From positions 1 to 6,321 of the forward strand of contig DYHC01000122.1 in NCBI GenBank assembly GCA_020724325.1: a stretch of 6,321 bases of DNA. The letters are read 5' to 3'. Position 1 is the first letter of the stretch; every line of letters starts with the position of its first letter. Positions 1 to 5,409 of this stretch are shown here, in pieces. Under the pieces are notes generated by a model, which saw only the letters and a list, made by a program, of their open reading frames with translations, did not search any database and was not told the DNA's origin. This stretch comes from Melioribacter roseus (GTDB taxonomy: Bacteria; Bacteroidota; Ignavibacteria; Ignavibacteriales; Melioribacteraceae). The position numbers were made by a program, and so were the translations under genes.

Positions 1-456
1 AATGTTCTTGCCTACGAAATCTGCCTTAATTGGTAACTCTCTATGTCCTCTGTCTACGAGCACGCAAAGTTGAATTGTATTAGGTCTTCCGAGATCCATA
101 ACGGCATCCAGAGCCGCGCGTACGGTTCTACCTGTATAGAGAACGTCATCGATAAGAACAATATCTTTTTCGTTCACATTAAAAGTTATATTGGTAACGG
201 AAATTTTCGGCTGCTTAAGCCGGGTTCTGAAATCGTCGCGGTATAATGTAACATCCAGAATTCCAAAACTCGGCTCATACTTTTCTATCTCGGAAATTTT
301 CGTTTTAATTCTTTCGGCAATGAATTCACCACGGGTTCGCATTCCAATAAGAACAATATTTTTTGAACCTTTGTTTTTCTCAATTATTTCATGAGCAAGA
401 CGAGTAATAGTTCTGCTTAAACCTTGTTCATCAATTATTTTTGCTTTTATATCCAT
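1..456 (-). CDS. pyrR: PyrR, bifunctional pyr-operon RNA-binding attenuator / uracil phosphoribosyltransferase (3' part missing)
   Basis: PyrR binds pyr mRNA when UMP/UTP is plentiful and stops transcription of the pyrimidine genes; many members also make UMP from uracil and PRPP. The reading frame runs from ATG at 456 to base 1 without a stop, giving 152 residues. Alignment from memory to the roughly 180-residue Bacillus subtilis PyrR is nearly colinear, so about the last 30 residues are missing. Visible hallmarks are ITRLAHEIIEKNKG (17-30), IGMRTRGEF (37-45), LDVTLYRDD (67-75), the PRPP-binding loop VLIDDVLYTGRTV (100-112) and LVDRGHRELPI (133-143). Thr18 and His22, in the segment tied to RNA binding in Bacillus, are kept; Arg27 is Lys. 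An in-frame TAA lies 18 nt upstream of the ATG. The Shine-Dalgarno site is weak (GGAA). The leader carries a PyrR-loop-like hairpin and a terminator, so autoregulation is likely. Downstream pyr genes would lie off the left edge. Confidence 0.96.
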   Translation of the reverse strand, partial: MDIKAKIIDEQGLSRTITRLAHEIIEKNKGSKNIVLIGMRTRGEFIAERIKTKISEIEKYEPSFGILDVTLYRDDFRTRLKQPKISVTNITFNVNEKDIVLIDDVLYTGRTVRAALDAVMDLGRPNTIQLCVLVDRGHRELPIKADFVGKNI

Positions 457-476
457 TTGATCTATTCCGCGTTAAT

Positions 477-509
477 AAAAAAAATCCCCGTTGGCTTACG
501 CCTTCGAGG
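477..509 (-). terminator. Intrinsic terminator / attenuator in the pyrR leader
   Basis: On the minus strand CCUCG (509-505) pairs with CGGGG (490-486), and GGC (502-500) pairs with GCC (495-493). The two stems are separated by a symmetric AA/AA internal loop and capped by a GUAA tetraloop of the GNRA type. One A follows, then eight U (484-477). This is a rho-independent terminator placed only about 20 nt before the pyrR start codon. It therefore makes sense as a regulated attenuator rather than the end of a transcript. A competing antiterminator is not clear. One candidate is GUUU (523-520) with AAAC (512-509), which would take the first C of the terminator stem. Another is the A-rich 3' arm of the upstream hairpin (550-542) pairing with the U tract (482-474). 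Confidence 0.75.
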
Positions 510-539
510 TTTGCATTCTAAACTTAACTTATCTCCATT

Positions 540-570
540 CCTTTTTTATCTCTCCGGATATAATTAAAGG
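540..570 (-). promoter_or_regulatory. PyrR binding-loop-like hairpin in the pyrR leader
   Basis: Read on the minus strand, 560-547 is TATCCGGAGAGATA. It folds as a 4-bp stem (TATC/GATA) closed by the hexaloop CGGAGA. The known PyrR site in Bacillus is ARUCCNGNGAGGYU, where ARUC pairs with GGYU around the loop CNGNGA. All fixed bases of the UCCNGNGAG core are present. The three departures (stem positions 1, 12 and 14) all preserve base pairing. A lower stem, CCUUU (570-566) with AAAGG (544-540), is separated by an asymmetric internal loop, as in known sites. It lies 84 nt upstream of the pyrR ATG and before a terminator-like hairpin. The role as PyrR target is inferred; the match and fold are read directly. 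Confidence 0.72.
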
Positions 571-637
571 ATAATTTTATTTTGTTGTGCGAAAATTAGA
601 CTAAACTATAATCAAAGTAAAGTGAGTACAAAAAAAG

Positions 638-743
638 TGCCCGTCTCAAAAATAGTTTATCAAAAAATTGTTCTTGCACAAATCAGTTAAATCAGCTCTC
701 TCTTCGTGCTAAACAAGTAAAAATTAATATTTTGAGACGAGCA
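638..743. repeat. Fold-back element with 14-bp imperfect terminal inverted repeats
   Basis: TGCCCGTCTCAAAA (638-651) and TTTTGAGACGAGCA (730-743) are inverted copies matching at 13 of 14 positions. Nested inside are a second pair, TTGTT (668-672) with AACAA (712-716), and a third, GCAC (676-679) with GTGC (706-709). The whole stretch can therefore form one long interrupted hairpin. The centre holds a short direct repeat, AAATCAG twice (680-686 and 689-695). In the minus-strand transcript the outer stem is fully paired (one U-G) and is followed by seven U (636-630), 10 nt after the ompA-like stop codon. It could thus end that transcript. The termini also resemble GTCTCAAA-type ends of some insertion sequences, so a small non-autonomous mobile element (MITE) remnant is an alternative. 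No transposase is present and no clear target duplication is seen. Confidence 0.6.
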
Positions 744-753
744 TTCGTAAAAT

Positions 754-1848
754 CTATTGGATCTTAAATTCAATTCTCCGGTTCATTGCTCTGCCTTCGG
801 CAGTCTTATTATCTGCAACAGGATTACTTTCACCAAAGCCCGTTGCTCGCAGTCTGCTACCACTAATACCTTTTGATTGGAGATATCCTTTTACAGCTTC
901 TGCTCTTCTTTGAGAGAGTTTCATATTATAAGATTCAGAACCAATATTATCAGTATATCCTTGGATTTCAATTCTCAGGTCAGTATTCTTAAGTAAAGTT
1001 TTAACAGCATCAAAAAGAATTGGGTAAGATTCCGGTGAAATTTTAGTACTGTTAAATTCGAAGTTGACACCAACTAGAACCCATTTATCCACCGAAGCAA
1101 CAGGTTTTTCAACAACCACTTCTTTAACTACTTCCCTTGGAATGTGGCGTTTTATCATCTCTTCAATTCTTTCGTAGTCAACAGGGTCCGGCATTTGTTG
1201 CGATAATCCGCTGTAAAGCTGACAGTATTTTGAAGGTTCACCTTTACTGAAATACCAAAGTAAACCTAAATTAGCTTTAAGATAAGAATCTCTACCGTTA
1301 ACTTCACCGGCACCAATTGCACCTTCAAGTTCAGAATTTAGACCCAGGTTGTAGCCAAATTCTGAAACAAATTTCCAGTCGCTGGCTATTTCCCATTCAA
1401 TTCCCAAGCCCGAGCTTAACTGTCCGGCAATTGCATTATCATCTAGAGTAACAGTTCTTTTATTATCAAGCATCCTATAAAGAACGCCAGCTCCGCCGTA
1501 GATATAAATAGAAACCGGTTCGCAAGGGAATAGATAAACCATTAAATCCAGATTCCCGCCTAAAAGGTCTGAAGATGTGGTCTGTTTTAAATTAGTTGGG
1601 TCAGTCCATTCACTTTCAAGATGTGAATAGAATCCGCCAAGTCTTAATGCAACATGTTCAGAAAAATTTCTTTGAATGGAGAGAAATCCGCCATAATTGG
1701 TGTTCGAAATAGTTGTATTAATACTTAAAAAGCGCGGATACTTAAAACCAAACCCAAGCCCCCAACTGTCTTTTGCTAGTTGTGCTTGAATTGATTCAGA
1801 TATAAAAAATAGAAACAATACAATAGCGAACAGGAAATATTTTCTCAT
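754..1848 (-). CDS. OmpA-family outer-membrane protein (N-terminal barrel plus peptidoglycan-binding domain)
   Basis: This protein likely anchors the outer membrane to peptidoglycan. Residues 1-22 are a signal peptide (MRKY, a long hydrophobic stretch, then SIQAQ). Residues about 25-205 are rich in alternating aromatic/glycine strands such as LGFGFKY and YIYGGAG, fitting an eight-stranded beta barrel. A linker at about 206-252 contains PDPVDYERIEEMIKRH and a Val/Glu/Lys run. Residues 253-364 form the OmpA C-terminal domain, including FEFNSTKI, GYTDNIGS, NMKLSQRRAEAV (308-319) and GRAMNRRIEF. Asp300 and Arg315 sit at the spacing of the pair that holds diaminopimelate in characterised OmpA domains. 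The start is fixed by the Shine-Dalgarno sequence AAGGAGGT at 1860-1853, 4 nt before the ATG. The gene appears to be monocistronic: a tRNA on the other strand lies upstream and a fold-back hairpin follows its stop. The exact barrel type is uncertain. Confidence 0.93.
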   Translation of the reverse strand: MRKYFLFAIVLFLFFISESIQAQLAKDSWGLGFGFKYPRFLSINTTISNTNYGGFLSIQRNFSEHVALRLGGFYSHLESEWTDPTNLKQTTSSDLLGGNLDLMVYLFPCEPVSIYIYGGAGVLYRMLDNKRTVTLDDNAIAGQLSSGLGIEWEIASDWKFVSEFGYNLGLNSELEGAIGAGEVNGRDSYLKANLGLLWYFSKGEPSKYCQLYSGLSQQMPDPVDYERIEEMIKRHIPREVVKEVVVEKPVASVDKWVLVGVNFEFNSTKISPESYPILFDAVKTLLKNTDLRIEIQGYTDNIGSESYNMKLSQRRAEAVKGYLQSKGISGSRLRATGFGESNPVADNKTAEGRAMNRRIEFKIQ

Positions 1849-1877
1849 ATTGACCTCCTTGTCTCATGAGGGCGTTT

Positions 1878-1905
1878 CTTAAAAAATGACTTATAGATTT
1901 TTCAA
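1878..1905 (-). promoter_or_regulatory. Possible sigma70-type promoter for the ompA-like gene
   Basis: On the minus strand TTGAAA (1905-1900) is separated by 16 nt from TTTAAG (1883-1878). Transcription would start near 1871 and give a leader of about 23 nt containing the strong Shine-Dalgarno site. The -35 box matches at five of six positions but the -10 box at only four. The region is A/T-rich, so chance matches are easy. Confidence 0.3.
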
Positions 1906-1935
1906 ATAAAAATCCTATTTTTACCTTCAAAAAAT

Positions 1936-2010
1936 CGGGGTGTAGCGCAGCCCGGTTAGCGCGCTTCGTTCGGGACGAAGAGGTCGGGAGTTCGAATCTC
2001 CCCACCCCGA
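1936..2010 (+). tRNA. tRNA-Pro, anticodon CGG
   Basis: A complete cloverleaf reads out directly. The acceptor stem is CGGGGTG (1936-1942) with CACCCCG (2003-2009). The D arm is GCGC (1945-1948) with GCGC (1959-1962). The anticodon stem is CTTCG (1964-1968) with CGAAG (1976-1980) around the loop TTCGGGA. The T arm is GGGAG (1986-1990), loop TTCGAAT, then CTCCC (1998-2002). The anticodon CGG (1971-1973) reads the proline codon CCG, and G37 is present as expected for tRNA-Pro. The discriminator base is A2010. CCA is not encoded (CAT follows), so the end must be added after transcription. A hairpin terminator follows about 30 nt downstream. Confidence 0.97.
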
Positions 2011-2041
2011 CATTTCAAAAATTCTACTAATAAAAACAAAT

Positions 2042-2078
2042 TGGGAGTAATTTAGTTAAACACTCCCCATTTATTTTG
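2042..2078. terminator. Bidirectional terminator between tRNA-Pro and the converging lipoprotein gene
   Basis: GGGAGT (2043-2048) pairs with ACTCCC (2062-2067) around a 13-nt loop. On the plus strand a T-rich tail (TTTATTTTG) follows, which would end the tRNA transcript. On the minus strand the same stem is followed by AATTTGTTTTTATT and lies just after the stop codon of the gene ending at 2090. One hairpin can thus serve both converging units. Confidence 0.65.
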
Positions 2079-2089
2079 TCAAAAACTGA

Positions 2090-3376
2090 TTATCCACCCT
2101 GATCGTGTTTTACCCAAACCCAACCGGACCTGGCGGCGTCAATATTAATTGTTTGTTCAACAATTGTCACAGTTGCAGAATAATTATTCGGCGCAACTCC
2201 GCCAGATGCAGAACATGTAGTTGTCTGTGTGGTTCTTGTAACTACCCAGCGGTATACCCAATTACCAGCTTCATTTGGATTTGCCGGGTTGTATTGAACT
2301 CCATTGCGAATATATTCGTTTGGTACAGCCGGGAAATTAAATTGAATCTGTTTTGTTGTAGTACCAAAATTTTTGTTCCTGGTTGCGGCATTTACTACAT
2401 CAAGTATCCATTGGTTATTAACTGTTCCGGTTACTGTAACAGAACTGCTGTTAGTTTGACTATAGGATTTTGTAGTTGTACCGGAGGATAATGTTACATT
2501 ATCAATATCCTGAGTAGTAGGTGTTCCGGTTGTTGTAGTTAATGTAATATCATCTGCTGTTCCATAAGTAGAAAAACTGGAAAGTTGAGCAGTAATATTT
2601 GTACCTGTTGCATCTACAGTTGCAGTAATACCGGTACTTGCCCAGGTGTTATTTGCTTCATTCAATTTAAGGAGTGTATAAGTTTTACCAGCAGGTTGTC
2701 TATTTGGTAATGGCATTTTAACCTGCACAGGAACAGAGAACACGGTACCAGAAGGTCCGAAAACAGCAGCAGTCTGAATTGCCTGGTTGGCAGAAGGCGG
2801 TTTAGGTACTTGTGCAGCCGGTATAGCAGCAACTGTAAGAGTAATATTCTGTGGAACTGCTGCCGGCGGAACTGTAACTGTTAATGGTGTAGCAGATACC
2901 GTTTGAGGATTGGAAGTAGTTGCAGTACCTCCTGTTGCCGGTGTAACAGTTGTAGTTGCTACAGTTAATTTTGTCAAGAGAATATCATCTACTAAAGCAA
3001 TATTAAGCGCTTTCCTAAGCTCTGCAGTTTTGGTTCCGATACCATAACCCGCCTTAGAAGCGCTTACAGATAGTGATGTTTCCGTAATATTTGAAACATC
3101 GTAAGAAAATCTTCCGCTGTTATCTGTCAATAGAGTAGTAACAATAGTATTATCTGCTCTAAGAATTCTTATTGTTGCTGCTGGTATTGCGGTTAGATTT
3201 GAATTATCTCTTACAACTGATGCAAGAATCATTGGCTGCGGAGTAGGAGCCGGAGGGTTTGGTCTTGGTAATTCCGGGCCAACTCTTGAACTTTCACATC
3301 CTGCTAAAAACAGGAGGAATAATATTGGAAAAAATGGAACGAATAAGAGTATAGAACGTTTTAACTTCTTATTCAT
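2090..3376 (-). CDS. Thr-rich surface lipoprotein with carboxypeptidase-regulatory-like and ZU5-like domains
   Basis: The function is not known. Residues 1-27 are a lipoprotein signal: basic start, long hydrophobic core and lipobox LAGC with the acylated Cys at 27. Residues 31-48 are a Pro-rich spacer (PELPRPNPPAPTPQP). Residues about 49-135 resemble a carboxypeptidase-regulatory beta-sandwich, with variable strands around ATIRILRAD and TDNSGRFSYDV. Residues about 160-275 resemble a ZU5-type module (LTVTVPPAAVPQNITLTV, then a GPSGTVFSVPVQVKMPLP strand pair). A Thr/Ser-rich stretch (276-320) leads to an unassigned C-terminal domain (320-428) with NQWILDVVNAATRNKNFG and YRWVVTR. The start is supported by GAGGTG (3386-3381), 4 nt before the ATG. 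The upstream gene ends 8 nt earlier, and its TGA overlaps this ribosome site. The two genes are therefore probably one operon with coupled translation. Domain names rest on pattern only. Confidence 0.85.
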   Translation of the reverse strand: MNKKLKRSILLFVPFFPILFLLFLAGCESSRVGPELPRPNPPAPTPQPMILASVVRDNSNLTAIPAATIRILRADNTIVTTLLTDNSGRFSYDVSNITETSLSVSASKAGYGIGTKTAELRKALNIALVDDILLTKLTVATTTVTPATGGTATTSNPQTVSATPLTVTVPPAAVPQNITLTVAAIPAAQVPKPPSANQAIQTAAVFGPSGTVFSVPVQVKMPLPNRQPAGKTYTLLKLNEANNTWASTGITATVDATGTNITAQLSSFSTYGTADDITLTTTTGTPTTQDIDNVTLSSGTTTKSYSQTNSSSVTVTGTVNNQWILDVVNAATRNKNFGTTTKQIQFNFPAVPNEYIRNGVQYNPANPNEAGNWVYRWVVTRTTQTTTCSASGGVAPNNYSATVTIVEQTINIDAARSGWVWVKHDQGG

Positions 3377-3380
3377 ATTT

Positions 3381-3386
3381 CACCTC
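3381..3386 (-). promoter_or_regulatory. Ribosome binding site overlapping the upstream stop codon
   Basis: GAGGTG on the minus strand (3386-3381) lies 4 nt before the lipoprotein ATG. It shares its first two bases with the TGA stop (3387-3385) of the YjbH-like gene. Ribosomes ending the first gene would sit on the entry site for the second, which suggests translational coupling. Confidence 0.7.
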
Positions 3387-4617
3387 AATTTATGTTTATT
3401 CGATTGTTAATATAATTTTTTATAAAACCGGGATTAAGCTTTTTCAAAAAATTATTGATGCCAAAACCGGTATCGTACTTCAATCCTATTTGTTCGGCAA
3501 TTTTTACTTTATAAGAATGTCCTATATTTTCTGTAGTTCGAATCCTAACAAGACCGGGCTTCCAATATTTGGATGGGAACAATGGAACTGAAAAATTAAA
3601 CCCGCCGTTAGAAATACCCTTTGTAGAACGCATAACAAAAAAGCCAATCTGAATTTCACTAAATTCTCTATAAATGTCAAAGCGAATTATATTATCATTT
3701 GATAAATATTTACCTGCTGTTAAACCTAATGATAAATCGTATTCAGGTATTCTATATGATAGATCAACCGAACCTGTCCATTGATATAAATCAGAATAAT
3801 ACATCCTTCGCATCGTAAAAGATGCGTACCCTGTATAACCCAAATTTATTCCGACTGAAATATTACCGTTCGAAAAATAATTTCGTGCTTCAACGTCAAA
3901 ACCATAACGTTCCAGTGAAAAGTATCCTAATGATAGTGATAATAAAAAAGAGTTAGATAACCTCATTGTTTGATTAAGAACTACCATACTTGTTCTTACA
4001 GAATCTTCTCTTGGACTAAAATCATTATGCAAAGGTATTGTCAATTCATAAAGTCCACTCATTCCTTTCCACAACCCAAATTGAATATGCGGAGTAAAGT
4101 TTAGTTGATAAAGAACCGGCTGAGAAAGAACTCCAAATTGAAATCGATATGTTGGTTTTAGAACCAGATCAAATTTCATGTTTGATGAATTACTTACATC
4201 TGAAGTACCAAATATCTTTTCCCAATCCTCAAATTCATCAAACCTAATTTCAATCAATTCAGAGAATTCCGAGTTGGTAATAATATTATTAAACCAGTTA
4301 ATCAAATCACTTTGTGCAACTTTAACTTCTGCGAGAGGAATATTTTTATTTTTAATTAGCAAATAAATATTGTTAAAATCACTTATCTCGTTTTTGATTA
4401 ACTTAAGGAGTTCGAAAAGAGCTGTAACTTCAAACCTGTAGAGCCGGTTTTCAAATTCAACATACAAAGTCTTTTCAAAACTTTTTATTCTTACATTTTC
4501 AAATCCGGTTTCTGTAATAATATTTTTTATTCGGTATTCAGACTCAAATTGTGAAAGAACATTGGATGCTAAAACAAATAACAAAACTAGAATTAGACCT
4601 GAACTATTCTTATTCAT
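3385..4617 (-). CDS. YjbH/GfcD-like outer-membrane protein, possibly for exopolysaccharide or capsule export
   Basis: A 410-residue protein. Residues 1-22 are a signal peptide ending LASNVLSQ, with no lipobox cysteine. Residues about 25-140 form a mixed alpha/beta periplasmic region with GFENVRI, LYVEFENRLYRFEV and NKNIPLAEVKV. These patterns recall the N-terminal domain of YjbH/GfcD proteins, which belong to capsule and exopolysaccharide operons. Residues about 145-380 are alternating aromatic beta-strands typical of a barrel (FLLSLSLGYFSLERYGFD, ISVGINLGYTGYASFTMRR). Within them, GGFNFSVPLFPSKYWKP (339-355) resembles the GF-x-F-x-iPL strand of YjbH. It is shorter than the roughly 700-residue enterobacterial YjbH, so it may hold only one repeat unit of that fold. 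No Shine-Dalgarno site precedes the ATG at 4617. It leads a two-gene operon with the lipoprotein gene. No sugar-polymer genes are visible to confirm the role; an unrelated barrel is possible. Confidence 0.8.
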   Translation of the reverse strand: MNKNSSGLILVLLFVLASNVLSQFESEYRIKNIITETGFENVRIKSFEKTLYVEFENRLYRFEVTALFELLKLIKNEISDFNNIYLLIKNKNIPLAEVKVAQSDLINWFNNIITNSEFSELIEIRFDEFEDWEKIFGTSDVSNSSNMKFDLVLKPTYRFQFGVLSQPVLYQLNFTPHIQFGLWKGMSGLYELTIPLHNDFSPREDSVRTSMVVLNQTMRLSNSFLLSLSLGYFSLERYGFDVEARNYFSNGNISVGINLGYTGYASFTMRRMYYSDLYQWTGSVDLSYRIPEYDLSLGLTAGKYLSNDNIIRFDIYREFSEIQIGFFVMRSTKGISNGGFNFSVPLFPSKYWKPGLVRIRTTENIGHSYKVKIAEQIGLKYDTGFGINNFLKKLNPGFIKNYINNRININ

Positions 4618-4678
4618 TGTTCAATTTGTAAACTAATTTAATTTTTTCTGCAATCAGTAATAAAAAGAGGATTGTGCT

Positions 4679-4705
4679 CCAGTTGTAGAATTTTGCTAAA
4701 GCTGG
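4679..4705. repeat. Imperfect dyad just downstream of the predicted operon start
   Basis: CCAGTTGTAG (4679-4688) and CTAAAGCTGG (4696-4705) are inverted copies at 8 of 10 positions with a 7-bp centre. It would occupy about +8 to +34 of the minus-strand leader. It could be an operator or a leader hairpin, though a dyad of this quality can arise by chance. Confidence 0.35.
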
Positions 4706-4718
4706 GAACCCTGTGCCT

Positions 4719-4747
4719 AATATAAACTTTACATTTCATAATATCAA
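4719..4747 (-). promoter_or_regulatory. Sigma70-type promoter for the YjbH-like/lipoprotein operon
   Basis: On the minus strand TTGATA (4747-4742) and TATATT (4724-4719) are separated by exactly 17 nt. Each box matches the consensus at five of six positions. The start would fall near 4712, giving a leader of about 95 nt. This is the best promoter match I could find in the 218-nt spacer between the divergent genes. No convincing promoter for yajQ was found on the plus strand; TTTACA (4781-4786) with TATTAA (4802-4807) has a short 15-nt gap. Confidence 0.55.
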
Positions 4748-4835
4748 AGTATTATTTTTAACAATACGTTTTTTTTTATTTTTACAGTGACCATAAACAC
4801 ATATTAACAAACAATAATAAAGCAGAGAGAAATAT

Positions 4836-5333
4836 ATGGCAGCCAATCATTCATTCGATATTGTTTCAGAGATTGATTTTCAGGAAGTAGATAATGCAAT
4901 AAATCAAACCAATAAAGAAGTCCAGCAAAGATACGACTTGAAAGATTCGCAAACAGAAATTGTGTTGAACAAAAAGGAAAAGCAGATTTTGATTAACACA
5001 AGAGATGATTATTCGAGGAAACAATCCCTCGATATTTTGCAAACAAAGTTTATTAAGAGAGGAATTTCTATAAAAGCTCTAAAGTATAAGGAACCTGAGC
5101 CGGCTGCTGGTGGAAGAGTAAAACAAATAATTGATCTTCAATCCGGTATCTCCAAGGAAAATTCAAAAATAATTACAAAGCTGATTAAAGAGAGCAGATT
5201 AAAAGTTAATTCACAAATTCAGGATGAACAAGTACGTGTTACGGCTGTAAAGATAGACGACCTTCAAACAATTATAAAACTATTAAAAGAAGCGAACCTG
5301 GATTTTCCCGTTCAGTTTACCAATTACAAATAG
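4836..5333 (+). CDS. yajQ: YajQ-family nucleotide (cyclic di-GMP) binding protein
   Basis: YajQ proteins (the UPF0234 family) are cytoplasmic. In Xanthomonas and Pseudomonas members bind cyclic di-GMP and act with transcription factors; the E. coli protein binds nucleotides. The role here is inferred from family membership alone. The 165 residues match the family's usual length of about 160-165. Visible signatures are HSFDIVSEIDFQEVDNAIN (5-23), QQRYDLKDS (30-38), a middle region KQIIDLQSGISKENSKII, and the C-terminal block IQDEQVRVTAVKIDDLQ, the counterpart of the family's VQIQGDQVRVTGKKRDDLQ. Two ferredoxin-like halves are expected. The Shine-Dalgarno site is weak (GAGAGA, about 5 nt before the ATG). 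The gene stands alone, diverges from the YjbH-like operon and ends in a strong terminator. There is no signal peptide or membrane segment. Confidence 0.95.
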   Translation: MAANHSFDIVSEIDFQEVDNAINQTNKEVQQRYDLKDSQTEIVLNKKEKQILINTRDDYSRKQSLDILQTKFIKRGISIKALKYKEPEPAAGGRVKQIIDLQSGISKENSKIITKLIKESRLKVNSQIQDEQVRVTAVKIDDLQTIIKLLKEANLDFPVQFTNYK

Positions 5334-5359
5334 TTTATGAAACAGTATACTTAAAACAA

Positions 5360-5395
5360 AAAGGGCTGCCACTTATTAGGACAGCCCTTTTTTTT
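5360..5395. terminator. Strong bidirectional terminator between yajQ and the TonB receptor gene
   Basis: AAAGGGCTG (5360-5368) pairs with CAGCCCTTT (5382-5390). The stem can be extended by CC (5369-5370) with GG (5379-5380) across a bulged A. Eight T follow on the plus strand (5388-5395), and five T follow the same stem on the minus strand. It lies 26 nt after the yajQ stop and 14 nt after the stop of the converging receptor gene. Confidence 0.9.
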
Positions 5396-5409
5396 CAGAG
5401 ACAATTCTA

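Noticed and set aside
43..394. Two plus-strand open frames of 67 codons each (43-246 and 191-394)
   Set aside because: Both are shadows of pyrR on the opposite strand, which matches the PyrR family throughout.
496..516. Six-codon leader peptide (MQTSKA) on the minus strand ending in the attenuator loop
   Set aside because: The nearest GGAG (536-533) is 16 nt upstream, too far for a normal Shine-Dalgarno site. The peptide has no pyrimidine-related codon bias that would suggest translation-coupled attenuation.
600..630. Promoter for pyrR around TATAGT (610-605, minus strand)
   Set aside because: The -10-like box is good, but no matching -35 box is found at 16-18 nt in this A/T-rich stretch, so I do not list it as a feature.
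1936..2010. tRNA-Pro as an integration site for a mobile element
   Set aside because: No integrase gene and no repeated copy of the tRNA 3' end is visible in the window; the neighbours are housekeeping-like envelope genes.
2105..2491. Plus-strand frame of 128 codons opposite the lipoprotein gene
   Set aside because: Cys/Ile-rich low-complexity translation, no ribosome site, and opposite a protein with a lipobox and domain pattern.
4178..4366. Plus-strand frame of 62 codons opposite the YjbH-like gene
   Set aside because: It is the complement of a well-supported coding region and lacks a ribosome site.
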